Assembly (NCBI GenBank): GCA_002049455.2
Contig: KV918766.1
Span: 434,001 to 498,000 of the forward strand
Reading direction: 5' to 3'
DNA: 64,000 nucleotides
From: Porphyra umbilicalis
Lineage: Eukaryota; Rhodophyta; Bangiophyceae; Bangiales; Bangiaceae
The notes below the pieces were generated by a model, which was given only the letters and a program-made list of their open reading frames with translations, ran no database searches and was not told the origin of the DNA. Both the position numbers and the translations under genes were made by a program. Position 1 is the stretch's first letter, and the number at the start of each line of letters is the position of its first letter. Positions 9,509 through 20,430 of the stretch are shown here, one piece after another.

Positions 9509-12211
9509 ATGCGGGGCTCCCCCCCCCCCCCCCCCCGCGCGCGGCGCACGCTGCTGGCGCTCGCCGCGGCGGCGGCCGCCGCGTGGGCGGCCGTCGCCCC
9601 CCCCCCCGCGGCGGCGCAGCCGGCGCCCCCCCCCCTTGACGGGTCGACGATCGACGCCGTCTTTTCCGCCTCGGCTGCGCGGGTGCTCGTCGTCGCCAAG
9701 GCGGCGCGGGAGGCGCTTGAGCCCGACGACCCGTGCGACGCGCAGGCCGCGCTCGCCACCTGCGCCTGCACCTCGTCGCCGTGCTCCGACACCTTCTCCA
9801 ATTCGCTCGCGTGCGCGTCGGATTTCGGCCCCAACGCCGAAACGTGCGACGGCTCGGCGTGCACGCAAGCCAAACTCGACTACACAACCTCCTTTGTGCA
9901 CGTTGGGCGGGGGCTCGTCGAGCCCGACGGCGCCACGTCGCTCGCGATCGCCAAGGACATGTGTGTGACCAAGTCGATGGACGTCAATGTGTTTCGGTCG
10001 CTCAGCGACGCGCGCCAGTTTACCTACTTTGCCACCGCCAATGGGGTGTTTCGGCTGCACCCGGGGCGGGCCGCCGAGGTCAAGCCGCTGAACAAATGTA
10101 CGACGTGGGACCCCCGCCTCCGCCCGTGGTACTCAGAGGCGAGTTCGGGGCCCAAGGATGTGGTCATTGCGATCGACGCGAGTGCGGACATGACCGAGGA
10201 GATGGCCCCTGGCGGAACGCGGAGCCGCTGGCAGGTGGCGGTGCTGGCCGCCATAGACGTGATGGACACCCTCAACACACGGGACTATGTGTCGGTCATC
10301 CGGACGGTGGGGGGCAGTGCCGCCGCGACGGTCGTCGGCTCGTCGACCGGGCGGCTCGTCAGCGCGTCGACGGCGCACGTCAAGGAGCTCAAGGCTGCGT
10401 TGAAAAACGTCAAGCCGGAGGGGGGGCTCAACGTGGCGGGCACCATGAGCGTCGCGTGGAAGCTCCTCACCGCCTCTGCACAGGCGGGCACGGCCGCCGA
10501 CGCGACCGCCGGCTGCTCTCGGGTGGTGTTGTGGATTACGGGCGGGCGGGACGCGTGCTACAACACCGCCGCGTGTCGGTCTGCCGCCGCACCGGGCGCG
10601 TGCCCGTGCACGCAGGGGGTGCTCGACGAGATTGGCAAGCAGCAAGAAGCGCTCGGGACGGCGGGCGCCATCCTCGCCACCCTCACCATTGGCGACGAGG
10701 TGGACGACTCGCTGCCGCGGCAAATGGCGTGCGCGGCCAATGGGGTGTGGGCGCGCATCAGGTCAAACGCCCTGTCCTCATCGGGGCAGCCGCGGAGCAC
10801 GGACCTAACCGGCTACTACCGGCTGCTGTCGGCGTCGCGGTGGACGCCGTCGTCCAATGAGTCGCAGGTGGTGTTTTCGCGGCTGTACGAGGGCGAAGGC
10901 GGCCTCGGCCAAATGACTACGGCGACGCTGCCCGTCTTTTCCAAGGGCGGCTCCCGCCGCGTCCTCGGCGTCGTCGGCGCCGACATCCCCATCTCGCGCC
11001 TCGCGGCGGTGGCGCCTGGGATTACGCCGCGGGAAATCGAGGCCGAAGTCGCGGCGCGGGCGCCCAAGTGCGAGCACAGCGGCGACATTACGAGCATCGT
11101 CGGCAAGTGCGACCTGCAGGAGCTCCGCGGCAGAACGTCCATGTGCGTGCCCGAGCGCCCGCCCGTCGAGCAGCGGTGCTTCATCACGCAGGCAATCTCG
11201 GATACCATCTTCTACACGCCCCCCAACGACGTGTGGCGCTCGTGGAAGGATGCCGACGAGTACTGCCGCGATGTCGTGAGCGGTGCGTCGCTCGCGCCCA
11301 TCTTCCAGACGCCCGACAACATGAAGATTGCGCAGCTGTCGGCCGTCGACGGCACGTGGATCGGCGTCACCCGCGGGCAGGGCAACTCCGCGGCGGGTGA
11401 GTGGGTGACCCCGACGGGCAGCCGCGTGGCCTTCAGGGCGTGGGCCGACGGCCCCGTCACGAAGAATTGCGTGGCAATCGACCGGCGGGGCCTCATGAAG
11501 AACTGGCGCGCCCGCTCGTGCTTCGACGTGCTGCCTTTTGTATGCCAGCTGCCGCGCCCGCCACTGACCGGTACGGGGGAACGACCGGTGCCGGACGTGT
11601 GCGACACGGGGGTGCACGACTTGTCCATCCCGACGCCGGATCGCGTCAACCCGCTGCCCAACTCGAGGGAGTGCCCGACGCCGTCAAGGGTGGAGCCGTG
11701 CGCAGGCCCGCAGGTCACGGTAAGTACCAAGCCGTTTTGCGCGACGGACCCGACCGCCAAGGAGAACACGTGCGCCAACACGTGCTGCGAGGGCTGCAAC
11801 TGTCTCGTGAACGAGTCGGTGGCAGCGGGAGGGAGCCTTGGCGCCGGTGCCGTCGTCGGCATCATCATTGGGGTGCTCGTCGTGCTCATGCTCGTCGCCG
11901 TCGGCTACGCGCTCATCAAGCGGCGGCAAGACGTGCGGCGGGCCGTCGACGACGCGTCTGACGATGACGGGGACTACTATGAGATGCGCCGTGGCTCGGA
12001 GCAGTCCATGTACAAGGACACGGACGACGAGGGGGCGACCGGGGGGGAGAGCGGCAGGGAAGACCGTGAGGACCGGGAGCCGTCGAGCACCGAGCGGGTG
12101 TACCACACCCACCAGCTGGACCAGGCGACGCAGCCGTCGGAGGAGGGGCTCAACGCGCGGGGATGGAGCTGGTCGCCGGGCTCGTTCTTGACGTCCCGGC
12201 GGAGCGGCTGA
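9509..12211 (+). CDS. VWA/Cache/C-type-lectin single-pass membrane protein
   Basis: The predicted protein has 900 residues. The start (GCCACGATG) precedes an Arg-rich, then Ala-rich signal peptide (about 1-37). Residues 165-210 end in WDPRLRPWY, typical of the Cache half in calcium-channel alpha2-delta proteins. A VWA domain (about 216-430) follows, then the second Cache half (about 436-500, GVVGADIPISRLAA). A C-type-lectin-like domain spans about 557-681 (WIGVTR, NWRARSCFDVLPFVCQ). A Cys-rich linker, a TM helix (about 777-802) and an acidic 97-residue cytoplasmic tail finish it. The MIDAS looks degenerate: DASAD instead of DxSxS, and TGG where TDG is usual. The lectin domain lacks EPN/QPD and WND, so calcium-dependent sugar binding is doubtful. 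It is likely a surface receptor or adhesion protein; the ligand is unknown. One exon, no frame break. Confidence 0.88.
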   Translation: MRGSPPPPPRARRTLLALAAAAAAAWAAVAPPPAAAQPAPPPLDGSTIDAVFSASAARVLVVAKAAREALEPDDPCDAQAALATCACTSSPCSDTFSNSLACASDFGPNAETCDGSACTQAKLDYTTSFVHVGRGLVEPDGATSLAIAKDMCVTKSMDVNVFRSLSDARQFTYFATANGVFRLHPGRAAEVKPLNKCTTWDPRLRPWYSEASSGPKDVVIAIDASADMTEEMAPGGTRSRWQVAVLAAIDVMDTLNTRDYVSVIRTVGGSAAATVVGSSTGRLVSASTAHVKELKAALKNVKPEGGLNVAGTMSVAWKLLTASAQAGTAADATAGCSRVVLWITGGRDACYNTAACRSAAAPGACPCTQGVLDEIGKQQEALGTAGAILATLTIGDEVDDSLPRQMACAANGVWARIRSNALSSSGQPRSTDLTGYYRLLSASRWTPSSNESQVVFSRLYEGEGGLGQMTTATLPVFSKGGSRRVLGVVGADIPISRLAAVAPGITPREIEAEVAARAPKCEHSGDITSIVGKCDLQELRGRTSMCVPERPPVEQRCFITQAISDTIFYTPPNDVWRSWKDADEYCRDVVSGASLAPIFQTPDNMKIAQLSAVDGTWIGVTRGQGNSAAGEWVTPTGSRVAFRAWADGPVTKNCVAIDRRGLMKNWRARSCFDVLPFVCQLPRPPLTGTGERPVPDVCDTGVHDLSIPTPDRVNPLPNSRECPTPSRVEPCAGPQVTVSTKPFCATDPTAKENTCANTCCEGCNCLVNESVAAGGSLGAGAVVGIIIGVLVVLMLVAVGYALIKRRQDVRRAVDDASDDDGDYYEMRRGSEQSMYKDTDDEGATGGESGREDREDREPSSTERVYHTHQLDQATQPSEEGLNARGWSWSPGSFLTSRRSG

Positions 12212-13092
12212 CCGCTCCTGTATTGTGTTTTTGGAGGGTGCCGTACCGGACTTTTCGTGCTCTCTGTGGTTGTCGTCCACGCTGCTATCGACTGAACAAC
12301 AAAGTACCAACATTGCATGCAGACGGCGCCTCCCACCTTCATCGGAGAGGCTATGGCGCTGGCTGGTGGAGCCCACACCACAGCTTGAAGGCGTGTGGTC
12401 GACGCCTCGAGCGAGGGGGGTGGGTCACGTGGGCCGGTCGTCGGTGGCTGCTTCGCATGTTGTTAACAAGTTCAGGGTATTTCCGCGAACGCGTTTTCCG
12501 TGATTGACGTCGTTGAGTAGGACTTGAAAGCAACTGTCGGATCGGCGCCCCCGTTGGGTCGACGGCTTGGCCCGAGCCCGCCGCTGTCACGGCGCGTCGC
12601 CGCCTTCGCCGCGAGGACGACCGCGCGCGCGGTCCCGCGCGTCGCGTCGCGGCCGCCGCCCCCACCGCCCGCCCACGCCGCGTCGTGCCTCGCCCCGGCG
12701 GCGCGAGCCCGCCGTCGCGGTCGTCTGACGCGGGTGGGCGGTGCCCGTCGGACCCCCCCCCCCCCCCGCCCCCCTCCCACTCGGCCGCGGGGCTCCCCGC
12801 CGGGCACACCCCGCACGCCGCGTGCGGATCGCGCACGGCGCGTCGCCGGCCCGTGCCGCGGGCGGGTGTGGGCGCGCCCCCGCCGCTGCCGCCCCGCCGA
12901 GGGGGGTCTCTGGTTGGCGGGCGCGCCGCCCGTGCGGTCGTCGCGCCGCCGTGTCTGGGTGTCTTTTTTTTTTTTTTTTTTTTTTCTTCTTTTTTTTCTT
13001 GTGGCGGCTGCTCGACGGTGCGCAAAGCGCGTCGGCGCGCGCGGGGCCGCCGCGCCGGCCGCCGCCGCCTGCCGGCCGCCGCCGCCGCCGCC
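12212..13092 (+). other. Intergenic region with 22-nt poly-T upstream of BRE1
   Basis: This holds the 3' end of the lectin gene and the leader of the next gene. A run of 22 T lies at 12964-12985, followed by more pyrimidines, about 105 bp before the BRE1 start. It may be a nucleosome-free promoter tract or a pyrimidine-rich leader. Long open frames here reflect base composition. Confidence 0.45.
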
Positions 13093-13257
13093 ATGGGCGA
13101 TCGCAAACGCGCGGCGGGCGGCCCGTCGTCGGCACTGCCGCCGTCCAAGCAGTTTCGCACGGCGGCGGCGGCGGCGGCCGCCGCCGCCGCCGCCGCCGTT
13201 GTGGCCGCCCACCCGCCGGCCGACGAGGGCGACGGGCCGGCGGCGGGCGGCGGTGGC

Positions 13258-13312
<55 letters not shown>

Positions 13313-16300
13313 GCCGCCCCCCGGCGTCGTCCCCGCGGTCTCGGACGCCAGGGGCGGGGGGGGGGGCGGCGGCGGCCGCGGCCGCCGGGCGGGCGGCGGC
13401 GGGCAGGCCGCGGCGGGCGAGCCGCCGCCGCGGTCGGCCGACGATGGGCCCGATGAGTTTGACTTGTTGGATAGTGGGTGCGCTTGGGGGTGCTCGTCCC
13501 GCGGGCGGGGGTCGTCTGTGTGGCGGGATGACGCGCGGGGGGGGGGTGAGTGGTGGTGAGGCGTCGACGTGTCTGGTGCCGCCGTGCGCGTCGGCCGCGG
13601 ACGTGATTGTGACGTCGTGGTGCGATGGGGGCGGGGGGCTTGCGTCTTGCTGGGCGTGTGCGTGCGTGTGGTGGGCGCCGTCGCTGTCATCGTGACACGG
13701 GTGTGACGTCTCTTTGGTGACGGATGTGAGGTGTGGGCTGTTGCCCAGACGGTTCACCTGGGACGCTGGTGCTGCTACTGACGTGTCCCGCTTTGTCCGT
13801 TCCTTGCCATTGCACCTCTTCTGTGCTGCTGTTTGCCACTTGTCGCTCTTTCTTGCTTGAAGGCGGGTGCTCTTGTTCCAACGGTCGCAGCTGGCGGCCA
13901 AAGTCGCCGACCAGTCCCAGGCCATTGCGCGCCTCGAAGCGCGCACCGCGGCGCTGACGGCGGACCTCCCCAGCCTGGAAGCCGAATCGTCCATGTGTCT
14001 CCGCCACCTGGCAGCCGTCCAGGAGGACCTCACCCTCTCCCTGGCAGAGGTGGACGCGGGCGGGGAGGAGGTGGACGCGGACACGACGGCGTCGCTCCTC
14101 GCCGCCGCCATCCTCAAAGACGACACCTCCTTTGCGGGCAACGCGGCCGCCACCGCCGACGCGGTGCGGCGGGCGCTCGCGCAGCTGCTGGTGGTGCTGG
14201 AGGGGGCGTGCCTTCCCCGCCGCTCCGCGGCGGCCGACAGCCCCGAGGCCCTCCACGCGCGCCTGCGGGCGGCAGAGGATTTGGGCAACCTCCTCCGCCA
14301 AAGCGACGCGGTGTTGCGGGCCGACTTGGCGACCATGTCAGAGGACCTCGACGGCGCCGTGGGGGAGCTCGGCCTCCGCCGCAACCAGGTGATTGCGCTG
14401 ACGCTGCGGCTGTCGGCGGCGGCGGCCGAGCCGGGCGGCGGGGGGGGCGGGGAGGGGCGGCCGCCCCCGCGGGGGCGGCGGCGCCGGCGGCGGCGCCGGC
14501 GGCGCCGGCCACGGGTGCGGGCGCGAGCGCCGCCGCCTCGGCCGCGGCGGGCGCCCGCCGACCGCGTGAGCGGCCTTCCGCCAGCGCTTCCGCTGCCGGC
14601 GGCAGCGTCGGTGGCGACGCGGCCGCTGCCAGCGGCGACGGCGGGGGCGGGGGCGTCCCCAACGGCAGCGTCCCCTCGGCGGTGCTCGCCACCCGCGTCG
14701 CGGCGGCCGAGGCGGAAAACCGGGAGCTCCGCCAAGTCGCCGAAGGCCGGTCCGCCGAACTGCGCCGCGCCGTGGAGGAGCGCCACGCGCTGGCGGCCGC
14801 CGCGGCCGCCGCGGCGGCCGGGGAGCGCCCCCCGCCGGGCACGGCGGCGGTGCTCGGCAGCGCCCTCTACCAAACGATGGAGGCGACGCTGCAGCAGCTG
14901 GCCGTCGCGCAGCGCGGGTGGAACCGGGAGCGCGCGGGGCTGGTGGAGGATACGGCGGCCGAGGCGGCGGCGGCGGCGCGGGAGCTCAGCCGCGTCCGCG
15001 ACTGGTCCGCGTCGCGCCTCGACGACCTGTCGCGGCAGCTGGCCGAGGCGCTCAAGACGGCAGAGGCGGCGGCGGTGGCGCGCGACCGGCTGCACGCCAT
15101 GTACGAGGCCAAAAAGTTGGATGTGGCGGCGGGTCGGAGCGCGCCAGACGCGGATGCGGTGTTGAGGCAGACACTTGAGCGACATGTACGTTTCCTTCAT
15201 GCGTGCGGGCTCGTGTGTGCTCTGCTCGGCCCTTATTTTTGCTGCATGCAGTTGTTGAGGGGGGCGCTGCTGTTTTCGCTGTTGGGCGTGCAGCAGTGGT
15301 CTCCTGTCTTTTGTCCTAGGTGCATGTCTCATGTCCCTGACACGTTGTCTGTCGTCCTCGTCGCCGCGTACCTCGCTCGCTCCGCTTGGCTTTTACTGGC
15401 ATCCCTCTTTTCTCACTCCCCTCGCTACGCGACACAGAAGAGCCTCGAGGCTGAAGTCAGACAACTCAAGGCGCAGTTGGAAGAGTGCCGCAAGCGGTGT
15501 CAAACCGCGGAGGCCAGCCTTGCCGTGAATGTACTGGTACGTCTGTCGACCTCGTCCGGCTTGTTTGTGCCTCCGTGTTGCAGGTGGTTCTGTTGGCGGT
15601 TGTGTCATCGGCTGGCCTCTTGTGGTTTCCTCACAGTCGTTCGTTTCCTAACTCTTGAGCTCCAATCCCTGCGCCTCGCATTCCTCTGTCTGTTTTGTGT
15701 TCGCGTGCCTGCCCATCTGGGGCGCAGAATGCCAACAATGAAGCGGTCATGGCGTTGCAAAGAGAGCTCGTCGAGGAGAGCGCCAACTCGGACGGCCTCA
15801 TTGGCGAGGTCGAGTCCCTCTCCGAAGCGTTGGCAGAGGTGGAAGCCCAAAACTACCGTCTGAGCACCCAGCTGGTGGAGAAGGAAGCGACGCTCTCCAA
15901 GGTCATGTCCGAGCGCCTCAAGCAGCGCCAACAGGTCATCTCGGTCAAGGAGGAAAACCGGACGCTGCAGCTCAAACTCAAGGCCGACGATGAGCGGCAA
16001 CGAGCGCTGGCGGCGTGCCTCACCGCCTCCCGCAAAGCCGCGTCGGAGGCGCGGGAGCTCGCCGCCCGCACCGCCGACGAGACGCGCGCGCTCGTCTTTG
16101 AGGCGGACGTCCGCAAGCGCGCGGCGGCGACGGCCGCGGAAAAGGCCCGCACCGCCGTCGCCGACCGGGACGAGCTGCGGCGGACGCGCGACGCGGCGGT
16201 GGCGCGGGCGGAAGCCAACGCGTCGTCGGTCCACGCGGGCGCGTTTGCGCTCCGCCGCGCGGAAGAGGCGCTGTCCGTGGCCCAAGCGCGGGTCGCCGCC

Positions 16301-16654
16301 CTCGAAGCGGCCGCCCGCCAGCGGGAGCGGGAGCGGGAGGCGCGGGAGCGGGAGGCAGCGCGGGCGGCCGCGGAGCGGTCGGCGGCAGCGTCGCGCGGCG
16401 GCGGCGGCGGCAGCGGCAGCGACGATGATGGGGCGGCCGAGGCGGACGGGTGGCGCAACGAGTTGTTGGCCGAACTCCGCGCCCGCCTCCACTGCTCGGT
16501 CGTGCCGACCAAGCCCAAGGAGGTGGTCCTGCTGCGGTGTGGCCACCTGTTTAGCCACCAGTGCGTCGACGAGCTCATTGCAAACCGCGCCCGGCGGTGC
16601 CCGACGTGCAAGATGTCCTTCACGCAGGACGACACGCTCAATGTCTATTTTTAA
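13093..16654 (+). CDS. BRE1: BRE1/HUB-type E3 ligase for histone H2B, four exons
   Basis: The start is fixed by KRAAGG...ALPPSKQ after the first Met, matching the N-terminus of RNF20. Proposed exons are 13093-13477, 13863-15185, 15438-15536 and 15728-16654, with donors GTGCGC, GTACGT, GTACGT and AG acceptors (CAG for the last two). The first junction joins DEFDLLDSG to RVLLFQRSQLAAKV, as in RNF20. The protein is about 910 residues, nearly all coiled coil, with a C-terminal RING at 16487-16651. BRE1 with Rad6 monoubiquitinates H2B in the nucleus. Two one-base frame changes are needed, near G-runs 13356-13366 and 14440-14447; I suspect run-length errors. The RING lacks two zinc ligands (see findings). 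A model ending exon 1 at 13473 and starting exon 2 at 13891 needs no frame change in exon 1 but loses the conserved junction. Confidence 0.85.
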
Positions 16655-18092
16655 AAATCCGCACCCGCGCACGCACGCTGCAACCACCCCGCCTCGAGAG
16701 GACCGACCTCGCACCCGCGCCGCGGGGTGTTGCGCACCACGGGGGCCGTGTACTGACCATCCCTTGCTCACGGGGGCTGTCCTGGCGCGGCCCTCACCCC
16801 TCCACTCTAGGTGGGCGTGTGCCCGGCGGCCGGACGCCCGTGCGCCGACCGCAACCTGCCCAGCCAAACGGCGGGTGCGACGGACGGCGTGGAGGATGGC
16901 CGGGCGTCGGCGGCTGCGGCGGAACCCGTGTGCGGTTGCCCTGCCACCGTGTGGCGGTGGCGGCCCCGCGCCCCGGATCGGTTGTGGATGTGCATTGGCG
17001 CCGTCCCGCACGCGACCAACATGCTCGTCCGCCGCGCACGCCCCCGCGTCGCCCTCCCGACCCCCGTGGGGACTGCTGTCGCCGACCGCCGCGGCGTCGA
17101 CGCGTCCACCGCGTGGACGCTCTGAGGCGGCATGCCGCCGCCCGTCCCGCCGCCCGCGGCACCCCTGCGTCGAGCGGCGCGCGGCCGTGCGCCACGCGCC
17201 GGCGCGGTACCCTGTCGCCACCCGGCGTTGGTCGGATGGCCGGGGCTCTAGGGCGTCGCGCAGCGCGCGTCGGAGCGTGGCGTGGGCGGCGGGGGGTGAT
17301 CACGTCCGTGGCACGCTGGTGGCGGTGGTGGTCACGGGTCGGGGGCGCGCGCTCGCCAGACGTGACACGCTGGCACGACACCACATGGGCAGAGGGCTCC
17401 GTTGGGCTCTCGCGGCGGGCATTGCACGATAAAAAACCACACCACTTCGATGAGTGCGTGTTGTCCAACGTGCGACAGTGCTTCGGCCCACACGAGGCGG
17501 GGCGCCCGCCCGCGACAGCGGCCGATGCCGCAGAGATATGAACCATGATGCTTGGCTCGCGGGCGGGGACTGTTGGTGCAGCAACCCCGCTGCCGGCAAC
17601 GCGCTCGGCAGCGGCCGCCACTCGGCCAGACACACGGCACGCTCGGCGGCTGCCGCGGTGCCCGCCTCTGTCTCTGTCGCCGACGGCGGTCCGACCCCGC
17701 GCTCCTCGCGCACCGGGCCAGGAGGTCGTGGATTGCCCAAGCTTTACAAGGTCGGCCGTCGCGACGGCCGCCCCCCGCACCCTCCCACGGTCGCGTGCGT
17801 GCGCGAGCCCCGAGCAGCCACGGGGCCCACACTGGCCACGCCGCGCGCCGCCCTACCGCCCCTCTCCCCGCCCCCTCTCACACCCTGCCGGCCGCCTCGC
17901 CCACGGTCCCTCGGCCCCAACCCCACGCACGTGCGGCCACCCGTCCAGCGGATGAGAGTAAGAAGGTCGCCCACGCGTGCGCACACTCGGAAACAAGCGG
18001 GAAAAGCCGTGGAGCGCCGGGCGCGCCACCCCACACGTCCCCCGCCCAAAACAGCGCGGACCGCACCGCGGGTGCGCGCGCCACGAGCCTCG
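16655..18092. other. Convergent intergenic region, no gene recognised
   Basis: BRE1 (+) and the beta-propeller gene (-) converge here. Long open frames occur in several phases but consist of Arg/Pro/Ala-rich translation without domains, as expected from GC-rich DNA. I see no further gene. Confidence 0.45.
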
Positions 18093-20430
18093 CTACGGCA
18101 CCCCCCAAAACACCGTCCGCGTCGGCATCCCCCCGGGCGGCTGCGTCGGCCCCGGCGCGGCACCGCGGCCGCCGCCTCCGCCGCCGCCGCCGCCGCCGCC
18201 ACCCCGCGGCGGCGGTGGCAGCGGCGGCGCGACGCGCCGCCCCGCCCCCCCACCTGGCGGCGGCGGTGGCGGCGGCGGTGCGACGCGCCGCCCCGCCCCC
18301 CCACTCGCCGCCGCCGACGTTGGCCCCGCCTGGCGGTCCGCCGCCCGCGCCGTCGACGCGCGGACGGTCAGGGCAACGGCGACGGCGAGGGCGGCGACGA
18401 GCGCCACGCCCGCCGCCGCGCCGCCGGCAAGGAGGGGCAGCGGGAGGCTCCCAATGCCGTCGCCGTCAGAGGCGCCCCCGTCGCTCAGCGCCAACAAACC
18501 GCCGTCGCCGGCGGCCGACGGGCCCTTGTCGGCGGCGCTGCCGCCGACCACGCCCCCGTCGACGGTGGTGGTGGCGGCTTGGTTGCCGCCGCCGCCTGCC
18601 GAGCCGCCGCCGCCGCCCCGTCTGGCGCGGAGGCGCCCACCGACAGGGCGGTCGGCCCCGCCGCCGCCGCCGCCCCCCCCACCACTGACGGGCGGAAGAC
18701 AAAGGACGCGAGCAGCACGTTGATCGTCGACGGCGGCGGCCCACCGTCGGCCGGTGCCGCACCCGTCGCCCGCTCATAGCCAGCCAATAGCAGCACCCCC
18801 GACGGGTCGACGGCCATGGCGCGGAGCTGCTGCCACGACGCCGCGTCGGTTGAGGTGTCTTGAAAGCGCACCGCCGCGGCGCCCGTCTCAGCGTTGAGCG
18901 CCGCAGCGACCGCAATAAAGTGGGAGGGTGCCGCTGACGATGCGGCGTTGGCGGAGGCGGCGGCGGCGGCCTCCTCCTGGGTCGTCAACAAAAAGTTGCC
19001 CGCAGAGTAACCGGCCACTTGCACCGACTTGCCATCAGGGGACAACCCTACGGCCGCCGTGTAGTCGGCGTGTGCGCCCGCCGAAGTCAACGACGTCACC
19101 CACACCTCGGTGCCCTCCGGGGACAGCTTGCGGAGTTGCATGTTGTAGTTTTCATACACGTGCTTCCATTCAGAGGCGCCGACGTACACCGCCCCCGCCG
19201 CGTCCACGGTGATGGCATTGACAAAAGTTTGGGAAAAGGTCGGCGCGTGCGCCGTCCACACCACTCGCCCGGTCGGCGAGACGCGCAGCGCGGCAGCGTC
19301 GGACGTTTCCTGGTCCCCCTGCACTAGCCGGTAGGCGGTCACCCCGACCGCCAGCGACCCGTCGACCGGGGAGACGGCAATCGCGGCGGCCGTTGAGGAG
19401 CGGCCGACCGCGTGCTGTGCCGCCCACAGGCGCACCCCATCGGGGCGGTAGCGGAGGATGAGCACGTCCGAAGCGCCCACCGGCGGCCGCACGTACGCGC
19501 CGCCGACGTGACCGACCGCAAAGACGTCCCCGCTGGGGCCGAGTGCGACCGCCGACAGCGCGTCGCGGCCAATGCTCCCGCCCTGCACCGTCCACCGCAC
19601 GTCGCCCGTCTCGGGGGAGAGGCGGGAGAGAAAAAAGTCGACCGCCCCCGCGCGCCGGCTCGACGGCGACAGCTGCCCGCGGGTGTGGCCAACGACAAAC
19701 AAGCCCGACGCCGACACGGCCACCCCCGTCGCCGCATCGTCGGCTTCCGAGCCGTACACCTTGACCCACATCAGCCGTCCGACGGGGGACACCTTGGCGA
19801 CAAAGACGTCGTCGCCGCCGTAACCCGTCGACGATGCCGCCGACGCGCCCGGCAGCGCGCGTTCAATGGTGCCCCCCGTCGCTGACGCGGGCGTGGTTTT
19901 CCCCGCAAGATACACCGACCCGTCAGGGCCGAGCGCAATCGCGGACGCCTCGTCGGTAGACGAGGTGTCAAAGAGGTGCACCCGCGTCAGCCGCTCCACG
20001 TCCGTCGGGCGGAGGAGGTTGACCCCTGACGCGCCAACGACGAGCGGTCGCCGGGCGCGCAACCCGCCGTCCAACGCCCCCGCCGCAGCCGCCGCTGCGC
20101 CATCAGCGGTGGCGGTGCCCCAGCGGGCGCCTTGGACCACTCCCCGCGAGGCGGCCTCCCAGGCCCCACTCCCGCCCTCCCCTCCCCCAATACCCCCCCC
20201 CCCCAGCCGCCACCCACCGTGTCGTACCCCACCCACCGCTCCCGCGGCGCGGTGGCCATCAACACACACAATGCAACGACGCCCGCCAACACACCGAGCG
20301 TGCGTGCGCCGCCGCCGCGCCCGGCCGCCCCCCCAGCGCCCGCTCCGCGGCGCCCCCATCGCCGCCGCTCCGCGGCGGCAGCGGCGCCCGCACCGGCGCC
20401 GCCGAGCACGACCGTTGAGCTGACGGCCAT
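18093..20430 (-). CDS. Membrane-anchored SBBP beta-propeller protein
   Basis: The core (about 18700-20100) repeats the pattern DxxxAIALGPDGSVYLAG / FVAKVSPVGRLMW about six times, as in SBBP-type beta-propellers, which often act outside the cell as binding scaffolds. Upstream in another frame, from ATG at 20430, lies a short basic segment and a hydrophobic helix (TLGVLAGVVALCVLM). Downstream in the same frame as that N-terminal part, or nearly so, is a second helix (LPLPLLAGGAAAGVALVAAL) at about 18390-18460, with a Gly/Pro-rich tail ending at 18093. The three parts join if the frame changes at the C-runs 20193-20204 and 18673-18680. Without these changes the propeller alone spans 18485-20359. 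Substrate or partner is unknown. The propeller is certain; the ends are inferred. Confidence 0.68.

Noticed and set aside
8343..9968. 541-codon plus-strand open frame overlapping the lectin gene start
   Set aside because: It overlaps the supported gene in another frame and is Arg/Pro/Ala low complexity; open frames of this length are expected at this GC.
12351..15332. 993-codon minus-strand open frame opposite BRE1
   Set aside because: It is antisense to conserved BRE1 coding sequence and has no domain.
16794..18779. Large overlapping open frames on both strands between BRE1 and the propeller gene
   Set aside because: No domain, compositional bias only, and the downstream part is antisense to the propeller gene's C-terminus.
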